Source: an uncultured Collinsella sp. (GTDB lineage Bacteria > Actinomycetota > Coriobacteriia > Coriobacteriales > Coriobacteriaceae). Taken from it: a stretch of DNA of 14,178 bases. The position numbers were made by a program, and so were the translations under genes. Below the pieces are notes generated by a model, which searched no databases, was not told where the DNA came from, and saw only the letters and a program-made list of their open reading frames with translations. The stretch lies in NCBI GenBank assembly GCA_900540095.1, contig UQEO01000047.1, positions 1 to 14,178 of the forward strand, given 5' to 3'. Each line of letters starts with the position of its first letter. The first letter of the stretch is position 1. This document shows, piece after piece, positions 1 to 5,411 of the stretch.

Positions 1-407
1 CCGCCCGATTCGTACTCGACGACGACCGTCGAGCCGAGCGCCTCCTCGAGGGTCTCGGTCAGGCCGCCCATGCCGTCGAGGGCGCGCCCGGCGACCGTGG
101 CCAGCTGGTAGCGGGCCATCCCGGATGCCGCCGAGCGGGCGGCCATGCGGAGCATGCCGGCGGCCTCGAGCGCCCCGAGGAGCGCCGCGGGGACCGCGGC
201 GTCGATGGCGATGTTGCCGCGCCCGCGGCACCACTCTGCCGCCGACGGCACGTTCGCCGTGAGCACGCCCCACTCGGCCATGTAGCCGTCGGAGCGCGGG
301 TCCGTGGCGTCGAGGAGGAGGACGGCGAGGCCGCCGCCCACGTACTCCCCGGCCACGAGGGCGAGGCGGACCGCCTCGCCCATGGAGTCGAACTCGACCG
401 TGACCAT
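1..407 (-). CDS. Probable DUF4313-family protein, 3' end cut by window
   Basis: An open frame of 135 codons runs from an ATG at 407 off the left edge of the window. A strong AGGAGG (415-420) sits 7 nt upstream, and the stop codon of the DUF2958 gene lies 4 bp away, so the two genes are an operon and probably translationally coupled. The protein starts MVTVEFDSMGEAVRLA, then has a hydrophobic strand (GGGLAVLLLDA), a short segment ending LTANVPSA, and a later SGMARYQLATV. This layout resembles DUF4313, small proteins of unknown function carried on conjugative elements and often found beside DUF2958. The existence of the gene is well supported; the family name is tentative because the C terminus is missing. 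A different frame over 59-613 is a shadow rich in Arg and Ser. Confidence 0.7.
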   Translation of the reverse strand, partial: MVTVEFDSMGEAVRLALVAGEYVGGGLAVLLLDATDPRSDGYMAEWGVLTANVPSAAEWCRGRGNIAIDAAVPAALLGALEAAGMLRMAARSAASGMARYQLATVAGRALDGMGGLTETLEEALGSTVVVEYESG

Positions 408-411
408 GCGG

Positions 412-711
412 CTACCTCCTCCTGACGGCGCTGAGCGGCTTCGGGGAGAAGTGCTCGTCGCGCTCGACGGCGGCGAACCCCATCTGGCGGTTCAGCTCCT
501 CCATCTCCTTGATGCTGAAGTAGCCGAGCTCGTCGTCGTAGCCCTCGACGAGGCCGAACGCCTCGTCCGTGCCGTCGAACTCGAGCAGCCACCAGTCCCA
601 TCCGTTCATGCACGAGAAGTAGTGGGCGTAGACCGTGGGGTCCTCTGCTCCGTCCTGCTCGTAGAGCCTTGGAGCCGTCTTGGCGATTTCCCTCGTCATC
701 AGCTGCTGCAT
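412..711 (-). CDS. DUF2958 domain-containing protein
   Basis: This is a 99-residue protein of unknown function. Its core matches the DUF2958 pattern: APRLYEQDGAEDPTVYAHYF near residues 13-32, then a Trp-rich GWDWWLLEFDG, then the signature FGLVEGYDDELGYFS (52-66) and a closing GFAAVERDEHF. DUF2958 proteins are about 100-115 residues and are typical accessory genes of integrative and conjugative elements and plasmids; no biochemical role is established. The start at 711 is chosen because GGAGG (717-721) lies 5 nt upstream. The frame stays open to 897, but that extension is Arg-rich low-quality sequence and is not used. The gene heads a minus-strand pair with the DUF4313-like gene. It has the expected family length and no sign of damage. 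Confidence 0.85.
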   Translation of the reverse strand: MQQLMTREIAKTAPRLYEQDGAEDPTVYAHYFSCMNGWDWWLLEFDGTDEAFGLVEGYDDELGYFSIKEMEELNRQMGFAAVERDEHFSPKPLSAVRRR

Positions 712-759
712 CTCTTCCTCCGTTCCGGGCACCCTGCCCTCAACATCTCGCCCCTGCGG

Positions 760-801
760 GCAAAGCCGAATGGCGACGCCGCGCGTCGTCGTCGGCTTTG
801 C
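760..801. repeat. 10-bp perfect inverted repeat, nested hairpin
   Basis: GCAAAGCCGA at 760-769 is mirrored exactly by TCGGCTTTGC at 792-801. A second, inner stem pairs CGACG (774-778) with CGTCG (784-788). It lies about 50 bp upstream of the DUF2958 start. There is no T-run on either side, so a terminator is unlikely. Confidence 0.7.
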
Positions 802-832
802 TCCCTGCAAAGCCGCACCGGAGCGAAGGCGG

Positions 833-910
833 GTCAAGGGAGGTCCATGACGACCTCCACCAACCGGAGCGGAGCGGAGGTTTGTGCGGGGTCTCATGGG
901 CCCCCTTGAC
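833..910. repeat. 8-bp inverted repeat GTCAAGGG/CCCTTGAC enclosing a hairpin
   Basis: GTCAAGGG (833-840) pairs exactly with CCCTTGAC (903-910) across 62 bp. The enclosed segment contains the 839-858 hairpin and GGAGGT-containing direct repeats. Together with the neighbouring repeats it forms a highly structured single-strand candidate. Confidence 0.55.
839..858. repeat. 7-bp stem hairpin GGAGGTC/GACCTCC
   Basis: GGAGGTC (839-845) and GACCTCC (852-858) are exact complements with a 6-nt loop. It overlaps the left arm of the larger 833-910 inverted repeat, so the two structures would be mutually exclusive at that edge. Confidence 0.6.
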
Positions 911-950
911 GCGGCGTAGCGGAGGTGCCACCCGGCCGCGGAGCCGTGAC

Positions 951-966
951 CATACGGCGGCGTATG
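951..966. repeat. CATACG/CGTATG inverted repeat, possible operator
   Basis: CATACG (951-956) and CGTATG (961-966) are exact complements separated by 4 nt. The site lies about 45 bp upstream of the extended -10 element of the small gene at 1051, followed by a tandem GTAAAAC repeat (969-982). It could be an operator; no regulator is identified. Confidence 0.35.
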
Positions 967-1009
967 CCGTAAAACGTAAAACGCTGTTTATGCTGGCCCG
1001 GACAGCACC

Positions 1010-1018
1010 TGCTATCAT
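1010..1018 (+). promoter_or_regulatory. Extended -10 (TGCTATCAT) for the small gene at 1051
   Basis: TGC followed by TATCAT fits an extended -10 motif, 33 nt before the ATG at 1051. No good -35 hexamer is seen at 16-18 bp. The same TGnTATCAT arrangement occurs upstream of the HNH gene at 2205-2213 at almost the same distance from its start, which strengthens both calls. Confidence 0.5.
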
Positions 1019-1050
1019 CGCCTTTCTCGCATAGAGAGGATTGTTTCGGC

Positions 1051-1281
1051 ATGGAAGAACGTCATGTCACGACGGGGGACGGGCCGAGCGAAGCCGCCCA
1101 GCGGCTCATGGACGGTATCGGGGTATTCTCCGAGATCGAGGATTATGGCAGAAGGATTGAAGTCCTCGCCGAGGCCATGTCGGTCGGGATCAGGATCGCG
1201 GACTACGAACTGCTCGCGGCATGCGGTGCGCTCCTCGCGGCGACGAGGAACCGGAGCGAGTGGACCGGAGCTTGGCTCTAG
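1051..1281 (+). CDS. Small hypothetical protein, 76 aa
   Basis: I do not recognise this protein. It starts MEERHVTTGDGPSEAAQRLM, has a likely helical acidic middle (EIEDYGRRIEVLAEAM), and a hydrophobic Ala/Leu-rich stretch ELLAACGALLAAT near residues 54-66. No metal-binding, HTH or signal-peptide motif is visible. A purine-rich AGAGAGGA (about 1033-1040) lies 10 nt before the ATG and an extended -10 lies further upstream, so expression signals are present. It converges on the minus-strand gene ending at 1325, with a 43-bp gap. Composition is protein-like in this frame and the overlapping frames are poorer, so the gene is probably real; its function is unknown. Confidence 0.55.
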   Translation: MEERHVTTGDGPSEAAQRLMDGIGVFSEIEDYGRRIEVLAEAMSVGIRIADYELLAACGALLAATRNRSEWTGAWL

Positions 1282-1324
1282 CCGACGTCACCCTCTGCGT
1301 TCCGCATGACGACCCAACCCGCGT

Positions 1325-1723
1325 TCACCGGACGCGCGTGTCGGCAGGCGGTGCGGAAACGTCGTTCTTCGAGCGGGTGTTCTCGAACGCCCAGACCCAC
1401 CATCGCAGGCGGTCATCCGCCCCGTGAATGGGGTCCTCCCTGTGGAAGTGCTCCAGCATGAGCTGAGTGGTCCAGCCGCCGAAGCGCACCGTGTAGACCG
1501 CCGTCTGCGCGTCGTGGATGACCGCGCCGAAGGGGTCTATTCGAATGATTTGGTCGATCGTGAAGCCGCGGCCGTCCGGCCAGCAGACGCGGACAGGCAC
1601 CGTCGTTCCGTCGGCGTTAGTGCGGGCGTAGACGTCTACGTACTGCTTATGGACGCGTCTGCCGGGCTTGCCGCCGTTGGCGCGAACGGTGATGCCGCCG
1701 CCGAAGTCCTTTGTGTGGCCCAT
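1325..1723 (-). CDS. Small 'WPDGR' family protein, copy 1 (132 aa)
   Basis: This is a small protein of unknown function. Its core, QYVDVYARTNADG then VCWPDGRGFTIDQIIRIDPFG then VYTVRFGGWTTQLMLEHF, and a Trp-rich end (LRWWVWAFENT) match a family I know from mobile elements of gut Firmicutes and Actinobacteria: a strand with 'W(P/E)DGR..xID', a short Arg/Phe-rich middle, an RYTVRxxG strand, and an 'RWFVE'-like end. No biochemical role is known for it. The start at 1723 is preferred because it overlaps the TGA of the upstream paralogue (TGATG), implying translational coupling; a start at 1783 would add 20 Arg-rich residues. It is paired with a diverged copy directly upstream. Confidence 0.65.
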   Translation of the reverse strand: MGHTKDFGGGITVRANGGKPGRRVHKQYVDVYARTNADGTTVPVRVCWPDGRGFTIDQIIRIDPFGAVIHDAQTAVYTVRFGGWTTQLMLEHFHREDPIHGADDRLRWWVWAFENTRSKNDVSAPPADTRVR

Positions 1724-2040
1724 CACTCGGGCATCACCGCCATGCCGCCACCGCGCTCGACGAACCAGTCGCCGTGCTCCCACCAGACCGTTTTGCGCTG
1801 CCTCGCGATGCAGACGTCGTAACGCACACAGAGGTTACCGAAGATGGCGCGGCCGAACTCCTGGCGGGCGTAGATGCTCTCAACCTTCCAACTGCGGCCG
1901 TCCGGCCAGTGGATGATGGCGGGATCGGACGGGCCGTGGTCGGGGTCGTCCGCGCCGTTGGCGTCCACGGGGATGTAGATGCGCTGTGCATCGGTGGGTA
2001 TGCCGCAGGTTCCCGCAAGCGAGTGCTTTTTCATGATCAT
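1723..2040 (-). CDS. Small 'WPDGR' family protein, copy 2 (105 aa)
   Basis: This is a diverged paralogue of the gene that follows it. Shared features are the leading strand (QRIYIPVDANGAD), the IIHWPDGRSWKVESIY motif near residues 42-57, an RYDVCIA strand, and the end WWEHGDWFVERGGG, which keeps the 'WFVE' ending of the family better than copy 1. Function is unknown. ATG at 2040 (MIMKKHS) is chosen, with GGGGG 7-8 nt upstream; ATGs at 2034 and further upstream are possible. Its stop overlaps the start of copy 1 by one base. A candidate promoter lies at 2081-2109. The gene is divergent from the HNH gene. Confidence 0.6.
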   Translation of the reverse strand: MIMKKHSLAGTCGIPTDAQRIYIPVDANGADDPDHGPSDPAIIHWPDGRSWKVESIYARQEFGRAIFGNLCVRYDVCIARQRKTVWWEHGDWFVERGGGMAVMPE

Positions 2041-2080
2041 GCGCGTACCCCCGAACATCCGTTTGTATCTCACGGGTTTC

Positions 2081-2109
2081 ATTGTCGAACGAATGTTCTT
2101 GATTGTAAA
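2081..2109 (-). promoter_or_regulatory. Candidate promoter for the WPDGR gene pair
   Basis: On the minus strand TTTACA (2104-2109) and GACAAT (2081-2086) are 17 bp apart, 5/6 and 4/6 matches to the standard -35 and -10. The GAACGAATGTTC segment between them contains a GAAC/GTTC inverted repeat. It would give a leader of about 35 nt before the ATG at 2040. Confidence 0.35.
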
Positions 2110-2204
2110 GCGAACGTGGTGTGGGGGTTCGGTGTGCGGTGTCCGGACGGAGGGGCATGGGTGTATCGCGTGGAAAGCGCCCGCGATCCGGAAGACCCGC
2201 GTCT

Positions 2205-2213
2205 TGGTATCAT
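2205..2213 (+). promoter_or_regulatory. Extended -10 (TGGTATCAT) for the HNH gene
   Basis: TGG plus TATCAT lies 30 nt before the ATG at 2243, giving a leader of about 23 nt that holds the AAGGAAG ribosome-binding site. No clear -35 is seen. It is nearly identical to the element at 1010-1018. Confidence 0.45.
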
Positions 2214-2242
2214 TTTGCCATCCTTGGGGAAGGAAGAATGCC

Positions 2243-2992
2243 ATGACTCAGCTCTATGAGATAGACGGGTACCACTATATAGTCGACCTGACGCCCTATT
2301 TCGTTCTCGGCGTGCTGGTCATAGCCCTGGTCTGTGCAATCGCGGTCCTGGTTCGCAGGATTCTGGCGAGCCCCTTTAGGTATCCCTACTACGTGGCCCG
2401 CTTCGATGTGTCTGGTAGGCGCAACGTGAGGATCGAGGACTACATCGACCGTCACCTGATGGACCCGGCTGGTTGGGACGCCATCGTCGCCCATAGGGCA
2501 TACATCCAGAACTGGAAGCACGAGCAAGAAGAGTATCTGAAAACCTGCCGGCTCCGCAGCCGGCGCGAGCGTCAGTACGCCGAGGCGGTCGACGATGACA
2601 GGGCCTTTAGGTTCATCACCTGCCGCGACCAGACGAGGTACAAGCAGGCCAACTACGTGAAGACGTCCTACAAGATGTCGATGGATGATTCCGAGCTTGA
2701 CGTGAACTGGGAGTGGATCGTCGAGCGCCGCATCCGCCTCGCCGCTATCAACGACGAGGCGACGCTCAGGGACTATCACGCCAAGAACCAGCGAAGGCTG
2801 ATGACGAAGCAGCTGCGTGAGCAGATCGCCCGCCGGGACAACTACACCTGCCAGATATGCGGGAAATACATGCCGGACGGCGTGGGCCTGCACGTCGACC
2901 ATATCGTGCCGGTCGCGAAGGGTGGCAAGACCGTTCCATCCAACCTGCAGGTGCTCTGCTCGAAATGCAACGGGCGGAAGGGCGCGCGGTAG
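2243..2992 (+). CDS. Membrane-anchored HNH endonuclease (249 aa)
   Basis: The protein has one N-terminal hydrophobic helix (about residues 18-37, YFVLGVLVIALVCAIAVLV) followed by positive residues, a middle region of about 150 residues rich in Arg, Lys, Tyr and Gln, and a C-terminal HNH domain. The HNH part shows YTCQICGKYM (C203, C206), LHVDHIVP (H217, D219, H220), KGGKTVPSNLQVLC with N234, and CSKC (C239, C242): all catalytic and zinc positions are present. HNH domains of this type cut DNA. The topology suggests a nuclease held on the inner face of the membrane. Similar TM-plus-HNH proteins, with conserved DVSGRRN and TRYKQANYVK segments, occur in gut bacteria; their role is not established. 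AAGGAAG is 6 nt before the ATG at 2243; upstream in-frame starts lack ribosome-binding sites. It converges on the mrr-like gene across 20 bp. Confidence 0.85.
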   Translation: MTQLYEIDGYHYIVDLTPYFVLGVLVIALVCAIAVLVRRILASPFRYPYYVARFDVSGRRNVRIEDYIDRHLMDPAGWDAIVAHRAYIQNWKHEQEEYLKTCRLRSRRERQYAEAVDDDRAFRFITCRDQTRYKQANYVKTSYKMSMDDSELDVNWEWIVERRIRLAAINDEATLRDYHAKNQRRLMTKQLREQIARRDNYTCQICGKYMPDGVGLHVDHIVPVAKGGKTVPSNLQVLCSKCNGRKGAR

Positions 2993-3012
2993 CGGCGCGT
3001 TGCAGACACGCG

Positions 3013-3951
3013 CTATTCGTCGAAGAAATCGGTGTCAACGGCCTTGATCTCGTAGACCTGTCTCGTGCTCACGCCGACGCCGTAGTCGATCATGAGGCCG
3101 GCGAGCGCGGGGCCGTCGACGAGCACGACCGTCTGCCCCAGGAGGCCCTCAGCATATTTGCGGGCATCCTTGGAGAAGCGAGCCGTGGTGATGAAAAGGC
3201 CCTTCGATACGCCCTTTCCGGAAAGCGCCCCGACGAATGCCTGAACCTCCGGCCGTCCGACCGTCCTTTGCGGATCCCACCGCTTAGCCTGGTAGCAGAT
3301 GGTTCCAAATCCGAGTCGGTCCTCACGGACGACGCCGTCTATCCCCTCGTCACCGCTCTTTTTGGTGACGTCGGCACGGGAGTCCAGGCTCTCGCCGTAA
3401 CCCATCGCCACGAGCAGCTTTCCGACCAGGTGCTCGAAGAAATACGGATCTTTTCCCATGATGATCGAAATGAGGTCGTCGGCGAGCGCGTCGCGAATCT
3501 CGCCGTAGGCAGACTCCATCGCCTCCTGAGGGGACTCCTGGTCCTCCAGCGTCGAAACGCCCTCGGGCTCTGAAGCGTTTTTGGCCTTGCTTGCGGCCTG
3601 ATAGCCGTCTTTCCACTTCTTGAATGCCGTGCAGTTCTCATAGAGACCCTTGGCTGTAATGGGTCCGGGATAATCAGAGAGGTACGTCCTGCCGGCATCG
3701 GTGATACGGTAGGTTCCCTTTTTCTCGCCGTATTCCAGGAGCTTAGCCTTCTCCAAATCGGTGATACCCCAGTACACGCGGTTGTAGAGTCTCGACTGGC
3801 CGCTCTTGAGACGCTCGGCCCGTTCGTCATCGGTCATGTCGAATTCGATCGCCACGGCATCCTGGAGGTCGGTGCCTGCCAGATATCCATCGACATGCGC
3901 CAGCGCCTCAAGGACGGGCCGCATGGTCTCATGCCATTTGGGCATCGTCAT
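3013..3951 (-). CDS. mrr: Mrr-family modification-dependent restriction endonuclease
   Basis: The protein (312 aa, close to the usual size of about 300) has an N-terminal winged-helix-like region (residues 1-105, including RVYWGITDLEKAKLLEYGEKKGTYR split over 58-82) matching the Mrr N-terminal domain. A Lys/Glu-rich linker follows (about 108-150), then an Mrr catalytic domain of PD-(D/E)xK type. Catalytic positions are visible: FFEHLVGKLL (E173), GDEGIDGVV (D205) and ICYQAKRW (Q221-x-K223), followed by RPEVQAFVGAL. Mrr enzymes cleave DNA carrying foreign methylation. It is the last gene of a minus-strand operon; its ATG lies inside the end of the EcsC-family gene (23-nt overlap), implying coupled translation. 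ATG 3945 is an alternative start. Mrr beside a restriction-modification gene fits a defence cluster. Confidence 0.88.
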   Translation of the reverse strand: MTMPKWHETMRPVLEALAHVDGYLAGTDLQDAVAIEFDMTDDERAERLKSGQSRLYNRVYWGITDLEKAKLLEYGEKKGTYRITDAGRTYLSDYPGPITAKGLYENCTAFKKWKDGYQAASKAKNASEPEGVSTLEDQESPQEAMESAYGEIRDALADDLISIIMGKDPYFFEHLVGKLLVAMGYGESLDSRADVTKKSGDEGIDGVVREDRLGFGTICYQAKRWDPQRTVGRPEVQAFVGALSGKGVSKGLFITTARFSKDARKYAEGLLGQTVVLVDGPALAGLMIDYGVGVSTRQVYEIKAVDTDFFDE

Positions 3952-4867
3952 CGCTCGTCATCCCCTTCATTTCGGCAAAATCAGTAAAAGGCTCAACCGC
4001 CGCTGCGGTCAAGGGGCCTGTCGCCTGTGGCAATGACCTGAGCTCCCCTGCAAGTCTCCTGGACCCGCCTTTGAGGCTGACGAACGTGAGGCCGCCCGAG
4101 ACGAGACCGCCGACGACCGGAACGACCTTGCTCACTGCGTCGCCGAAACTGCTTTTGGTGATTTTGACGCCGATTCCGGCAAGAACCTTTTTGATGATCG
4201 GGTAGTAGCTCGTCTGCGTAAGCGCCTTGCTGGCGACCTTCTTGGCGATATTCGACTGGACCGTTTTGGAAAACGCCGTCAACGCGGAGTTGGCCCCGCT
4301 CACTCCGACCATCACGGCCAGCAGAAGGGCGAAAGCCGCCAAGGTTTCATCGTCCATCTCGTCGCAATCGTCGATGAAGGACTGCCAGCCGTAGAGATAC
4401 GCCAGTTTCTGCATGATTCGAAAGGCGTGGACATAGTACTGCGTCACGTCCGCCGGGATCGTTCCGAGCATCGCGAGCCCTCCGGGCAATCCCGCGGAAA
4501 ACGAAAGGACGGTCGATTTCTTTGTCTCGAAATCGATAACGTCCATGGCGATGGAGTCGACAAGGCCGGAATCCAGCCCGGCGGATGCCGGGCTCGTTGA
4601 AATCGCGAGCTCCACTCGCTCGTCCGAGACGCCTCGTTTCCGGAACTCAGAACGGAGGAAATGGTCGCGTTCGATCGCCACGCCCTTCAGCCTCATCACC
4701 TTCTGGAGGAAGGCGACGGCGTATCTCTGGGCTTCTTCCTCCTGCCGATCGGCCTCGGCCTTTAGGTCCCCAATGCCTTCTTTCACAGAATCGAGCTCGG
4801 ATAGCTCCGCCCCGTCTTTCGGCTTTACGGCACTCCTCTTCACGCTACTCACCGACCTTTTCGGCAT
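3929..4867 (-). CDS. EcsC-family membrane-associated protein (312 aa)
   Basis: The N-terminal part (residues 15-85) is charged and probably coiled coil (DSVKEGIGDLKAEADRQEEE). The rest resembles the EcsC family: a hydrophobic, Gly-rich segment (about 120-160, LPGGLAMLGTIPADVTQYY followed by an AYLYGW motif), a second hydrophobic helix (177-195, AAFALLLAVMVGVSGANS), and the family-typical ending VSKVVPVVGGLVSGGLTFVS (246-264). EcsC-like proteins are poorly understood, membrane-associated, and often found near defence or stress genes. The start at 4867 overlaps the end of the methyltransferase reading frame by 23 nt; GTG 4843, one base after that frame's TAG, with GGTGAG just upstream, is an equally plausible start. 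The 3' end overlaps mrr by 23 nt. Sandwiched between two restriction genes, it is likely part of the same defence module, which is inference. Confidence 0.72.
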   Translation of the reverse strand: MPKRSVSSVKRSAVKPKDGAELSELDSVKEGIGDLKAEADRQEEEAQRYAVAFLQKVMRLKGVAIERDHFLRSEFRKRGVSDERVELAISTSPASAGLDSGLVDSIAMDVIDFETKKSTVLSFSAGLPGGLAMLGTIPADVTQYYVHAFRIMQKLAYLYGWQSFIDDCDEMDDETLAAFALLLAVMVGVSGANSALTAFSKTVQSNIAKKVASKALTQTSYYPIIKKVLAGIGVKITKSSFGDAVSKVVPVVGGLVSGGLTFVSLKGGSRRLAGELRSLPQATGPLTAAAVEPFTDFAEMKGMTSDDDAQMA

Positions 4868-5411
4868 AGAGGTTGAACAGATGGGTGACAATCTTGTTCT
4901 CATCTCCGTTGAAATCGATGCCGTAGGCGGATTCGATCGCTTTGTCGAGTTTGATATGAGCTTCGAACAATTCGGGATACAGGAACTCGTCTGCTGGTTT
5001 GTAGAGGTCCGCTAGGGATGAATCGGGATACAGCCTTCTTGCGGATAGGACCGCGTGACCTGCGTCGATGATGGCCTGTCGTCCCTCGTCGGACAATTTC
5101 GGTAAAGGAAAGTTGTTCCATACGATCGTGTTCGAGAAACGACAGTCGCTCTTGAGCTCGCCCCCGACCGCCTTCTGCCACGCCATGAAGACGCCGGAAG
5201 AGATGATTCCGAACAACAAACCGTCCGGATCATCCGCAAAGAAGCATGCGTCCGTGGCGATTTCTCCGGATTCGCACCGTTTAACCGTGAAATATTTGCG
5301 TCCGCCGGAGAAGTGACGGGGAACGCAGAGGAACGGCCCTTCAGCCTTTCTTGGCTCCCCATAGCGCCAAGGTTCATCTGCAAGCCGCCTCGTTGCGGCC
5401 TTTTTTGAGGC
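4845..5411 (-). pseudogene. C-terminal remainder of MmeI-like restriction-modification gene
   Basis: This 188-codon stretch continues in the same frame right after the TAA at 5412-5414. It begins ASKKAATRRLADEPWRYGEP, as expected for the segment joining target recognition and C-terminal domains in MmeI-like proteins, where a residue such as Leu normally replaces the stop. It ends with family-typical blocks: FGIISSGVFMAWQKAVGG, SNTIVWNNFPLPKLS, and ARRLYPDSSLADLYKP. A fragment could start at the TTG at 5219, but no ribosome-binding site is evident, so separate translation is doubtful. Its last codons overlap the EcsC-family gene. Read together with the upstream part, the gene would encode 928 residues, about the length of MmeI (around 920). 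Confidence 0.8.

Larger units (their letters stand above)
712..1050. other. Gene-free, inverted-repeat-rich region
   Basis: About 340 bp between two divergently oriented genes carries no convincing coding sequence. It contains at least four inverted repeats (listed separately), three copies of GCAAAGCCG (760, 807 and, inverted, 793-801), two copies of CCGGAGCG (818 and 864), two copies of AGCGGAGGT (873 and 918), and a short tandem GTAAAAC. The right-hand end holds the likely promoter of the small gene at 1051. Such repeat density beside DUF2958/DUF4313 genes would fit a transfer origin or a regulatory region of a mobile element, but no nick site is recognised, so this remains inference. Confidence 0.6.

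Noticed and set aside
59..613. 184-codon minus-strand open frame at the left edge
   Set aside because: Arg/Ser-rich shadow frame; the DUF4313-like and DUF2958 genes in the other frames have clear ribosome-binding sites and recognisable motifs.
712..897. N-terminal extension of the DUF2958 gene
   Set aside because: The extension is Arg/Gly-rich, crosses the inverted repeats, and lies upstream of the well-placed GGAGG; family length fits the start at 711.
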